The translations under genes and the position numbers were made by a program. From a virus: DNA of 64,000 bases. The stretch is from positions 1 through 64,000 of IMG/VR virus record IMGVR_UViG_3300011113_000491, one strand, 5' to 3'. Under the pieces are notes generated by a model. It saw only the letters and a program-made list of their open reading frames with translations, was not told the DNA's origin and searched no databases. The stretch's first letter is position 1. Each line of letters opens with the position of its first letter. Shown here in pieces: positions 49,208-55,815 of the stretch.

Positions 49208-50119
49208 TTAGTCGTCGGCTAGCTTCTTGAAGTATTCAAGAGCGTCCGTGGAATCATCTACCTCATCTTCAACGGGAGCCTTCTTGGTCTTAGAAGTGCC
49301 ACCCCACTGCTTTTCGGCGAGTTCTTCCTCATCAACATCCTCCGCAGTACGCTGACCCATAGGCGCCTTACCACGGATGTCACCCTTTAGAACGCTCTCA
49401 AGCTTCGTCTTCAGTTCCTCATAGGTCTTGAAGTTAGAAGGAGCAATAAGTTCCTTCAGTGAGTGCTGAGAACGCCATACCTTCTCCAACTGTGCATCGT
49501 CACCACCGAGAAGTGGGGAGGATGAATCAAACTCAGACTTGTCATAGTTGACATAACCGCCAACATTACGAACCTTGAGTTTGAAGTTTGCTCCAGTCCA
49601 GAAGTTGAACGGATCAATTGGTTCTTCGTCATTGAATTCAGGCTGCATTGCCTCCTGAACCTTCTCAAAGATCTTTTGACCGTACTTGAACAGGAACACC
49701 TTTCCCTCGTTCTGAGGATTAGCAGGATCGCTAACCACCAGAATATTGGAGATGTAGTTTAGCTTTCGCTTACGCTGCCGTGCAAGATCCTTGTCGCTGT
49801 CTAGACCACTCTTCCAGAGTAGACTGTTCATTTCTGAAACCGGATCCTGCTTTCCAAGAGTGGTCAGTGAGTTTTCGATGTACCAACCACCTGGACCTTG
49901 GAATGCGTGGGAGTAGAGCTTGACCCACGGAACATCCTCACCATCAATAGTGGGGAGGAATCGGATAACAGCAAAACCGTTCTTTGCCTTATCCAGAGTA
50001 GGACGCCAGAAACGCTCGTCCTTGTAATCCTTCTTGCCGCCTTCTTCTTCTGCAAACTTCTTGACTAGAACATCGATGCTAGTCTTTGACTTCTTCTTAA
50101 AATCGCTAAATGAACTCAT
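49208..50119 (-). CDS. 32: Single-stranded DNA-binding protein, gp32-like
   Basis: 303 aa; T4 gp32 is 301 aa. It coats single-stranded DNA at replication forks. The N terminus is a basic cooperativity domain (SFSDFKKKSKTSIDVLVKKF). The OB-fold core includes FAVIRFLPTIDGEDVPWVKLYSHAFQGPGGWYIENSLTTLGK and RKRKLNYISNILVVSDPANPQNEG. The C terminus is acidic (DVDEEELAE, DEVDDSTDALEYFKKLADD). The Cys residues of the T4 zinc site are absent, with aromatic or Gly residues in their place, as I recall in other marine relatives. AAGGAG precedes the ATG, and its leader has two hairpins that may be used for autoregulation. Confidence 0.95.
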   Translation of the reverse strand: MSSFSDFKKKSKTSIDVLVKKFAEEEGGKKDYKDERFWRPTLDKAKNGFAVIRFLPTIDGEDVPWVKLYSHAFQGPGGWYIENSLTTLGKQDPVSEMNSLLWKSGLDSDKDLARQRKRKLNYISNILVVSDPANPQNEGKVFLFKYGQKIFEKVQEAMQPEFNDEEPIDPFNFWTGANFKLKVRNVGGYVNYDKSEFDSSSPLLGGDDAQLEKVWRSQHSLKELIAPSNFKTYEELKTKLESVLKGDIRGKAPMGQRTAEDVDEEELAEKQWGGTSKTKKAPVEDEVDDSTDALEYFKKLADD

Positions 50120-50124
50120 AAAAT

Positions 50125-50177
50125 CTCCTTCCCGAAGATCTCCTTCGGACTAAACTAAACGGTGGGAACTCCCCACC
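50125..50177 (-). promoter_or_regulatory. Two-hairpin leader of gp32, candidate autoregulatory operator
   Basis: On minus, GGTGGG-GAGTT-CCCACC (50161-50177) and CCGAAG-GAGAT-CTTCGG (50132-50148) precede the AAGGAG ribosome binding site (50125-50130). The second hairpin has a second AAGGAGAT in its arm and loop. T4 gp32 represses its own translation by binding a structured leader, so this leader is a candidate operator. Confidence 0.5.
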
Positions 50178-50189
50178 ACCAACAAGACA

Positions 50190-50218
50190 AGTATACCACA
50201 CTACCATTCGCCGTTCAA
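50190..50218 (-). promoter_or_regulatory. Host-type sigma70 promoter of gp32
   Basis: On minus, TTGAAC (50213-50218), a 17-base spacer and TATACT (50190-50195). The -35 box overlaps the stop codon of gp33. The transcript would start ~10 bases before the first leader hairpin. Confidence 0.6.
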
Positions 50219-50442
50219 GCAAAAGGTAGTGAGTTCTTTTTTCTTGGCAAAAGATTTAACTTCTGACCCTCTTCCTGTAATTTTTCAATTATTGGTTGGG
50301 ACAAAAGTTTAGGGGACACAGTAATATCAATGGAGTTTTCCTCCAAAATATAAATTATTGCGTCCATGTAGGAACATTCTTTTTCTTTTACTCTATTTTC
50401 GACTTTCTTAGAAAAGTCTTCTTTGGTTAATTCAATAAACAT
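50215..50442 (-). CDS. 33: Late transcription co-activator, gp33-like
   Basis: 75 aa; T4 gp33 is 112 aa. In T4 it bridges RNA polymerase and the sliding clamp to switch on late promoters. The segment CSYMDAIIYILEENSIDITVSPKLLSQPIIEKLQEEGQKLNLLP matches short gp33 homologues of marine phages (YMDAVI..EE..IE...KLIS.PLKEKL). It is next to gp32, as in the T4 cluster 32-59-33. A TATAAATA box and AAGGA precede the ATG. The late sigma gp55 is not in the window. Confidence 0.8.
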   Translation of the reverse strand: MFIELTKEDFSKKVENRVKEKECSYMDAIIYILEENSIDITVSPKLLSQPIIEKLQEEGQKLNLLPRKKNSLPFA

Positions 50443-50454
50443 ATGTTATCCTTC

Positions 50455-50462
50455 TATTTATA
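50455..50462 (-). promoter_or_regulatory. Late-type TATAAATA box before gp33
   Basis: TATAAATAGAAGGATAAC on minus, 12 bases before the ATG. The AAGGA ribosome binding site follows the box by one base. Confidence 0.45.
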
Positions 50463-50497
50463 TTACCATTATACATAGCTTCTAGAAGGAATCAAGG

Positions 50498-51760
50498 ATG
50501 CCATACACATTCGATAATATTTTAATTACAACAGCAACGGGTGACGCATATCTAGCAACAGACTGGGGAACTAGTGGTACTGGATTTACACAATCACATG
50601 TCCCTATTTCAAAAATAGCATATGGTGATGATGCAACGACATCCCGAGTAACTACTGCAACCCCCCTACCAATTTATATGTACGGTTCGACTGGTTCTGT
50701 TACAGTCACTGGTACTGTTTCTGGCAGCGGCACCTTCTTGGTGGATAATATCAATTCTAGTTCATTCCTTAAAGTGGGTGGAACTACATTTGCCACCACA
50801 CTGATCGGAGTAACAGGAACCGTCCAGGGAATTTCTGGTGGAACTCCAATAGGAGTCACTGGAACCGTATCAATTTCCAATAATCAATTTGGTGTATATG
50901 GAATTTCTGGTGCAACAGCAATTGGTATTACTGGTGGTAGAAGGTCTAATTATCTAACAGACTCAGTATCTGTATATGGTAATGTTGGCATCAGTGGATC
51001 TTTAAATCTTGCGGCCGCAACCAATAGTATTTCTGTTTTTGGATCAGACGCAGGAGCTAAAGTACTCACAAGATTGTACTCGTCAGATGGAACCACTCTT
51101 GGAGTTTCGGGAGACGCACTTAAGGTTGCTATAACAAATTCGGGAGTTACCTTTAGTGTTACTATTGGAGCAGAGATAGGAATAACAAATTCTGGTCCAA
51201 GCGGAATCATGGTAAGAGGAACTGGGGTAACAAGTGATCATCCGGTTCTAGTTCAAGGAATTGCCGCTGATGGGTCAATAGAAGTTTCTGCAACATCAAA
51301 TCTCCCCGTTACTGTTCAAAATGCATCTTTAGTAATAGATGATGCAGATTTACTTAGCGCACTGGGAACAAGTGGAACTTTACATACTGATTTGGTTTCA
51401 ATTAGAACAAACACATCCTCAGTTAGTTCTATAAATGACAAACTGACAAATGGAACACTACAAGTAAAAATTGTAGAATCTAACAAACCAAGCACACTAA
51501 GAAGTGGAAAGAAGATTGCAACTGTTACTTCTTCACAATTAGTGTCAAATTCTACTAGATTAAATTCTGGAGTACATATCAAGGCATCAGTCGATAACAC
51601 TTCAATTTGTTATGTGGGTTCTACTGCGTTAAACTCTGATACCACTGGAGGATTCCCACTTTCGCCAGGAGAGTCTATCTTCATAGAAATAGGAACTCTT
51701 TCTAGTGTTTATGTTAGAAGTGTTTCGGGAAGTCAAACACTACATTACATAGCATCGTAA
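50498..51760 (+). CDS. Virion-like repeat protein (fibre or decoration type)
   Basis: 420 aa, no family I can name. Residues ~65-280 are beta-type repeats rich in Gly, Thr, Val and Ser (GSVTVTGTVSGSG, IGVTGTVQGISGG, IGVTGTVSIS, VYGISGATAIGITGG, VYGNVGISGS). The C-terminal ~100 residues form a separate module (SSQLVSNSTRLNSGVHIKA...GGFPLSPGESIFIEIGTLSSVYV) that I have seen in phage virion proteins. It is transcribed away from gp33 with an AAGG ribosome binding site. A head decoration or fibre role is likely. Confidence 0.7.
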   Translation: MPYTFDNILITTATGDAYLATDWGTSGTGFTQSHVPISKIAYGDDATTSRVTTATPLPIYMYGSTGSVTVTGTVSGSGTFLVDNINSSSFLKVGGTTFATTLIGVTGTVQGISGGTPIGVTGTVSISNNQFGVYGISGATAIGITGGRRSNYLTDSVSVYGNVGISGSLNLAAATNSISVFGSDAGAKVLTRLYSSDGTTLGVSGDALKVAITNSGVTFSVTIGAEIGITNSGPSGIMVRGTGVTSDHPVLVQGIAADGSIEVSATSNLPVTVQNASLVIDDADLLSALGTSGTLHTDLVSIRTNTSSVSSINDKLTNGTLQVKIVESNKPSTLRSGKKIATVTSSQLVSNSTRLNSGVHIKASVDNTSICYVGSTALNSDTTGGFPLSPGESIFIEIGTLSSVYVRSVSGSQTLHYIAS

Positions 51761-51761
51761 A

Positions 51762-52823
51762 ATGAATCCAAATAATGTCAAATCTACAAAGGTTCAAACA
51801 AAAAAGAACTTTGAAAAAAAGTCCACAAGTTCGTTTGTAACATGTAGATCTGGCATATTTTATGGACTTATTTACGAAGACATAGTATCTAATGAATTAA
51901 ATACATCCTCTGGGTTGGTTGCCACACCGAATTTTATTTTTATGGACAATCAAACTAAAGTTTTCATAGATTTTTCTGACTATAAAAATTCAGAAGAAAC
52001 TCCACAGGAATTCAAAAAATTTTGGGATTTGGCTGAAAAGGGTTCTACATTTTCGGTATCTAGTGCAGAACTATATGACAGCAATACAAATAAAAAATAT
52101 GATGTTTCTGGAACCTATGAAATTTTAGAAATAAGAAAAGAAATGATATATGCGTCGGTAATTTCAGTTGCTAAAATTGACACAAATTTAGACACATATT
52201 CAAAACAAAATTTTAAATATACTCCAGTATTTCAAATCAACACAAATTTATCAATAACATCAGAACCAAATACAACGATGATAGTAAATAAGTTTGGAAT
52301 CGATAGCAAAAACTCATTTTCTTTTTTGGGAATTGTTATTGGAGATAAAATAAAAATCCAAAACAACGATACTGCATATGATGTTTTGGATTATAAAATA
52401 GATTCTATCGGTAGAGAAATTTTAAAAATAAAAGGTGAGATTGCAGACGAAGACCGCAATCTCACCAAAACACTAGTTCAAGTTCTAGTGCGTGTTAATC
52501 CTAATGTAGAATATCCTGAAATAATTTTAGAGGATGAAGTTATTGGTTCTTGCAAATACACCGACGGCGATGGAACAATAAAATGTTACGATAAACAAAC
52601 CGCATCTCAATGTAATTGTAGAAAACAAAAAGTAAATTCCTTTATAGAGTTTTCGGCAAATACAAATTGTGAAGGTGAATTTTTGTATAACAAAAAAACA
52701 AATACTATAATTTCTACAACAGAATCCACTCAATCATCAGAAGTTGTCTTGAGTAGATTGGTAAAGGACATAAGTAAAAAAATAAGCACTTTACCAAACA
52801 TGACTACTGGTAAGATTTTTTAA
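51762..52823 (+). CDS. Hypothetical protein with one Cys module
   Basis: 353 aa, co-transcribed with the previous gene (one-base gap). The N-terminal ~240 residues are beta-rich without recognisable motifs (FVTCRSGIFYGLIYEDIV, VFIDFSDYKN). Near ~265-305 there is one unit resembling the adhesin module: GSCKYTDGDGTIKCYDKQTASQC followed by spaced cysteines. This links it to the tail adhesin family and suggests a virion protein. The end overlaps the next convergent gene by four bases. Confidence 0.7.
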   Translation: MNPNNVKSTKVQTKKNFEKKSTSSFVTCRSGIFYGLIYEDIVSNELNTSSGLVATPNFIFMDNQTKVFIDFSDYKNSEETPQEFKKFWDLAEKGSTFSVSSAELYDSNTNKKYDVSGTYEILEIRKEMIYASVISVAKIDTNLDTYSKQNFKYTPVFQINTNLSITSEPNTTMIVNKFGIDSKNSFSFLGIVIGDKIKIQNNDTAYDVLDYKIDSIGREILKIKGEIADEDRNLTKTLVQVLVRVNPNVEYPEIILEDEVIGSCKYTDGDGTIKCYDKQTASQCNCRKQKVNSFIEFSANTNCEGEFLYNKKTNTIISTTESTQSSEVVLSRLVKDISKKISTLPNMTTGKIF

Positions 52824-53152
52824 ACCCTACGAACTGACTTTACCTTATTGCTCTTTGGCATATCAACAGAAATCTTGTTTATCTTGTGGTTCACATTTTC
52901 AAGTTGATCTTGCATTTCGTAGTAACGATTAAAAAGAGTATCGTTCTCCCTCTTATAAACAGTTATCTGATCCATAATTTCATTCTTCATCACATATTGT
53001 TCATATGGTAGAAGAATGAAAGACCATACATTAGCAAGACAAGAGAACATAAGGCAAACAGCAACAGCAACGCGGTCGCCACCAAGAAATGCTCCAGCAC
53101 CAATACCAATTGCAAGACACGACAGAAGATTCAAAATCCTAATTTTACTCAT
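52820..53152 (-). CDS. Small membrane protein with coiled-coil tail
   Basis: 110 aa. I chose the ATG at 53152 because AAGGAAA lies just upstream, although the frame is open to 53278. Residues ~5-52 form two hydrophobic segments (ILNLLSCLAIGIGAGAFLG and VAVAVCLMFSCLANVWSFILL). The rest is a charged helix with heptads (ENDTLFNRYYEMQDQLENVNHKINKI). The topology could fit a spanin- or holin-like role, but nothing confirms it. The start overlaps the stop of the deaminase gene. Confidence 0.65.
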   Translation of the reverse strand: MSKIRILNLLSCLAIGIGAGAFLGGDRVAVAVCLMFSCLANVWSFILLPYEQYVMKNEIMDQITVYKRENDTLFNRYYEMQDQLENVNHKINKISVDMPKSNKVKSVRRV

Positions 53153-53546
53153 AGAGTTTCCTTTCATCATCAGAGAGTAGTTCAAAACCAGTATCCGTAG
53201 TATACCAAATCTCATCAAACATTTCAATACACCAAGGTAAGCAGTGTTTGCATGGTTTGGAGTTGCGAAGTTGCTCAAATCGATTCATACGGATATTGAC
53301 CAGTTTGAGTTTACGAAGATCCTTCTTGTACTTCTTTGGAAGTTTGTTAAAGGCATCTAGTTCAGAGTGAACACAACCAATGACATAACCATACTTGTTT
53401 GCCAGTGGATGAGTCTTAAAAACATTTGTACCAACAGAAACAAGTTTGCTCTTGTGATAAATTAAACTTACATGCTTCTTTTGTCGCTGAAGTCCTAGAC
53501 AAATTGGCTTCACATCACGAAGAATGTCGTTGAAGTCGAGAATCAT
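53145..53546 (-). CDS. Cytidine/deoxycytidylate deaminase-fold enzyme
   Basis: 133 aa. Zinc motifs are present: CVHSELDAF (HxE) and SKPCKHCLPWC (PCxxC). These are the zinc ligands and catalytic Glu of the CDA/dCMP deaminase superfamily. The intervening RKLKLVNIRMNR strand and the final EIWYTTDTGFELL fit small phage deaminases. The substrate (dCMP, cytidine or base) cannot be read from sequence. I placed the start at 53546; the frame continues into the tRNA just upstream (53553). No ribosome binding site is visible, so it may depend on the tRNA-containing transcript. Confidence 0.75.
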   Translation of the reverse strand: MILDFNDILRDVKPICLGLQRQKKHVSLIYHKSKLVSVGTNVFKTHPLANKYGYVIGCVHSELDAFNKLPKKYKKDLRKLKLVNIRMNRFEQLRNSKPCKHCLPWCIEMFDEIWYTTDTGFELLSDDERKLYE

Positions 53547-53552
53547 ATCAAA

Positions 53553-53627
53553 CACGGGTGACAGGAATCGAACCTGCATCATCCAGTTACGGTAAATCTG
53601 TTTAGAAGACAGAGCCGATACACCCGT
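53553..53627 (-). tRNA. tRNA-Arg(UCU)-like, apparently lacking a D-arm
   Basis: Acceptor ACGGGTG / CACCCGT pairs fully. The anticodon arm is TCTGT-CTTCTAA-ACAGA (C32 T33, UCU, A37 A38). The T-arm is GCAGG-TTCGATT-CCTGT with canonical TTCGA. Only seven bases (TATCGGC) separate the acceptor from the anticodon stem, so no D-arm fits. About 19 bases lie between anticodon arm and T-arm, where a 3-bp CCG/TGG hairpin is possible. Length is 75 with a G discriminator and no encoded CCA. It could read AGA codons, which are common in this AT-rich phage. Confidence 0.6.
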
Positions 53628-53676
53628 AAATAGAACATTCGTTCTTTACATATATATTATACTAGGAGTTCGATTC

Positions 53677-54146
53677 ATGTCAATTCATAAATGTAAACTT
53701 TGCAATAAACAAACAAAAAATCCTAAATTTTGTAGTAGTAGTTGTTCTGCAACATTTAATAACAAAATGAATCCAAAAAGAAAACCAGAAGGCAAATGTA
53801 AAACTTGTAATATAGCAATAAATAAAAGTAGAAAATATTGTAAAAAATGTTATGATAAATTTTGTTCTACTGAAGACTATACATTAGAGCAAGCGATTTA
53901 TGATAAACATCATAGATCCTCGGCATATGCACTAGTGCGTTCTCGCGCCAGATCAACAGAAAAAGCAAAAATACAAAAAGATGTGAAATCTGTAATTACT
54001 CAAAGCACATAGAGGTATGTCATATTAAACCAATATCGTCGTTTCCGTTGAATTCTCTATTAAGTGAGATCAACAAAAACGACAATATAATTTGTCTTTG
54101 CCCCAATTGTCATTGGGAATTTGACAATGGTTTAATTAAACTGTAA
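53677..54146 (+). pseudogene. HNH endonuclease interrupted by a -1 frameshift
   Basis: The first frame (53677-54012) has two zinc-ribbon units (CKLCNKQTKNPKFCSSSC and CKTCNIAINKSRKYCKKC) and ends abruptly after QKDVKSVITQST. At the A-run 53975-53979 the -1 frame takes over and gives a perfect HNH end: CEICNYSKHIEVCHIKPI, then DNIICLCPNCHWEFDNGLIKL, stopping at 54144-54146. The catalytic HNH residues lie wholly in the second frame. The gene is either inactivated, needs ribosomal slippage, or has a one-base error in the A-run. Its placement beside a tRNA is typical of mobile free-standing endonucleases. It starts with an AGGAG ribosome binding site. Confidence 0.8.
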
Positions 54147-54450
54147 GTTTCAGATCTGCCGGATTAATCACGCTCTTGGTGGGTGGCACAAAAAGACCAC
54201 CAACAATCACGGTCGTATAGTGATCTTCAAGTTCCTTCTGTGCAGGGACGGTGAAAAGAACATGCTTGCTATCTAGTGTAATACCGCCCTCAATATCGGC
54301 ATATGGTAGCCACTTTGCGAACATGAGCTTGCCTTCAGGGGTTGGCAGAAGAACTGCCGGATCCTTTAGAGTGAGAGTGCCTTCACCCTCAGTAACATTT
54401 GCAATAATTTCTTCACCACTAACAAGACGAGTAATCAAAATATTAGCCAT
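54136..54450 (-). CDS. Conserved phage protein, Sm/LSm-like beta barrel
   Basis: 104 aa. MANILITRLVSGEEIIANVTEGEGTLTLKDPAVLLPTPEGKLMFAKWLPYAD resembles a small family of T4-like marine phages (SGEDVIA...LKNPAVLVPTPEGKL...WxPYA), probably an SH3/LSm-like barrel. Function is unknown. GGAG precedes the ATG. It overlaps the 3' end of the HNH gene by 11 bases in convergent orientation. Confidence 0.6.
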   Translation of the reverse strand: MANILITRLVSGEEIIANVTEGEGTLTLKDPAVLLPTPEGKLMFAKWLPYADIEGGITLDSKHVLFTVPAQKELEDHYTTVIVGGLFVPPTKSVINPADLKLTV

Positions 54451-54459
54451 AATATCTCC

Positions 54460-54681
54460 TTAATTTTCACACTGGCAACAACGACCCATAATACGATCCC
54501 AAAGCGAACACTTTGGTGGTTTATCTACCGGCCAACATTGACCGGTTACATCTTCTAAGCAATTTGAGTTTTTGACATCAATTGCACGGGATGATGCTTC
54601 AATGAATTCATCTTCTGTGAATAGAAGATCAATGCATCTACCATCAATCACTTTCTTTACATGAATATATTCATTGCTCAT
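54460..54681 (-). CDS. Small hypothetical protein with C-terminal Cys cluster
   Basis: 73 aa, not recognised. It begins MSNEYIHVKKVIDGRCIDLLFTEDEF and ends with CSLWDRIMGRCCQCEN. Six cysteines in the last ~35 residues suggest a metal site. The AGGATG ribosome binding site lies next to the tmRNA 3' end, so both are probably on one transcript. Confidence 0.65.
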   Translation of the reverse strand: MSNEYIHVKKVIDGRCIDLLFTEDEFIEASSRAIDVKNSNCLEDVTGQCWPVDKPPKCSLWDRIMGRCCQCEN

Positions 54682-54698
54682 AAAAACATCCTTTATAA

Positions 54699-55062
54699 TG
54701 GAGGCCGGGGGAGTCGAACCCCCGTGTACCCTATACTTATGTATAAGCCCTACATGATTAGTTTCTTTTCATAAACAATTTCGTAAGGTAAGAAACAAAC
54801 TTACGAATTGCTTTGACTGTTAATTTCGAATCGTTTACCAGTCACTCACGATTCTATCAGATTTGAGAAGTCAGGAATTATCTGAGTCACTTCCTGTACC
54901 CTCTTGACGGTCCTAGTGAATTAAGGATCGACTGTTTCTCAAGCAGCCATTGCAAATGCTCTAGTGTTGGCATTTGTGGTTTGGTTGTTTTTAACGAAGC
55001 CATCAACCATCTTCGTCATGCTCTTCTACATTTGTCTAGAATATCGAATCCGATTGGCCCCC
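54699..55062 (-). ncRNA. ssrA: Transfer-messenger RNA (tmRNA)
   Basis: A 364-nt RNA on minus. The tRNA-like ends pair as GGGGGCC (5') with GGCCTCC (3', one G-U), discriminator A. The T-arm is GGGGG-TTCGACT-CCCCC, and GGATTCGA follows the 5' acceptor as in all tmRNAs. The tag reading frame lies at ~54942-54995 and encodes NNQTTNANTRAFAMAA before a TGA (54939-54941), ending in a hydrophobic degradation tag (AMAA, like ALAA). The region after it can form pseudoknot-like stems. CCA is not encoded. The gene upstream stops one base before the tmRNA begins, so the RNA is probably cut from a longer transcript. tmRNA rescues stalled ribosomes and tags their peptides for proteolysis. Confidence 0.93.
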
Positions 55063-55665
55063 TTAGTCTTGCTTGTGGATCTTAATCTTACCACCACTCA
55101 TGGTATAATTCAAGTCCCTTTTAATAATTCCGCCTTGTTTTCCTGCTTCAATTTGGGCAATGACTCTAGCATTTCCTTTGCCCTTTGGCACATTGGTTAC
55201 ATTGATTGCACCCTTTGCTACGCCGCCAAAGTTTCCTGAAATTTGTCTAGTGTTGCCCTTTGGTCCTACCAAAAAGAAAGAACCCTGATGACGAACAACA
55301 TGGTGTTCTTCACCGGGTTGACCTTCTTGGGTTCTAACTACTACTGAAGCAACTTGTCCGTCCTTTAGACCCTTGAGAGTTTCTACTTCTCCCTCGTATC
55401 GTTTGGCGTGTTGTTCTTGCTTCTTTGCCGCAACTTTACCAGCAGCAGTTCTTTCTTCTGCCGCTTTTCTATCTGCTGCTCGTTTTCTGGCAGCAGCACC
55501 TTGTCTCATTTTTTCACCAACGGCAATAGACATTCTTTTATTTTCTGCCTCCATGCCCTTTGCGTGCATTTTTGCTTGTCTGAAAGTTTTTGCAGAGCTT
55601 TCTTGTAAAGATCCCCATGCGCCTGACTTGACTAACGATTCTAAAAGTCCTCTGAGTGTTTTCAT
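55063..55665 (-). CDS. Hypothetical basic protein with capsid-targeting-like N terminus
   Basis: 200 aa from the ATG at 55665 (GAGG upstream; an open frame with a non-ATG start extends to 55677). The N terminus MKTLRGLLESLVKSG, followed by SLQES, resembles T4 capsid-targeting sequences with L-x-E cleavage sites. Residues ~25-110 are a Lys/Arg/Ala/Glu-rich helix (KRAADRKAAEERTAAGKVAAKK). The remainder is beta-rich and Gly-rich. I infer a DNA-associated internal head protein. The stop codon abuts the tmRNA. A late box lies 17 bases upstream of the ATG. Confidence 0.65.
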   Translation of the reverse strand: MKTLRGLLESLVKSGAWGSLQESSAKTFRQAKMHAKGMEAENKRMSIAVGEKMRQGAAARKRAADRKAAEERTAAGKVAAKKQEQHAKRYEGEVETLKGLKDGQVASVVVRTQEGQPGEEHHVVRHQGSFFLVGPKGNTRQISGNFGGVAKGAINVTNVPKGKGNARVIAQIEAGKQGGIIKRDLNYTMSGGKIKIHKQD

Positions 55666-55681
55666 ATAGTACCTCAAAGGA

Positions 55682-55689
55682 TATTTATA
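55682..55689 (-). promoter_or_regulatory. Late-type TATAAATA box
   Basis: TATAAATATCCTTTGAGG on minus, 17 bases before the ATG at 55665, between it and the 30-aa basic gene. Spacing to the GAGG ribosome binding site matches the boxes at 7551 and 16075. Confidence 0.5.
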
Positions 55690-55696
55690 ATGGAAA

Positions 55697-55789
55697 TCAC
55701 TTCATCCGAGCGAGTTTCATTGCACGACGCTTCTTTGAACCCATCTTACGACGGCGCCCAAACTTTGTATGTGTTCCTTTGCGACTCAT
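55697..55789 (-). CDS. Very small Arg/Lys-rich protein
   Basis: 30 aa, more than one third Lys and Arg, starting MSRKGTHTKFGRRRK and ending AMKLARMK. A strong GGAGGTAAT ribosome binding site supports that it is real. It could bind RNA or DNA in the manner of small ribosomal proteins. No homologue is recognised. It lies directly after the pseudopilin gene. Confidence 0.7.
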   Translation of the reverse strand: MSRKGTHTKFGRRRKMGSKKRRAMKLARMK

Positions 55790-55815
55790 ATTACCTCCTT
55801 AATATTTGTTGATTA

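Noticed and set aside
49208-50119. gp32 lacking its zinc site as a sign of loss of function
   Set aside because: The remainder of the protein is intact and, as I recall, marine T4-like homologues also lack the Cys ligands, so this is a family trait.
54964-55239. Plus-strand open frame of 91 codons across 54.96-55.24 kb
   Set aside because: It lies antisense to the tmRNA and the end of the basic protein gene, with no ribosome binding site.
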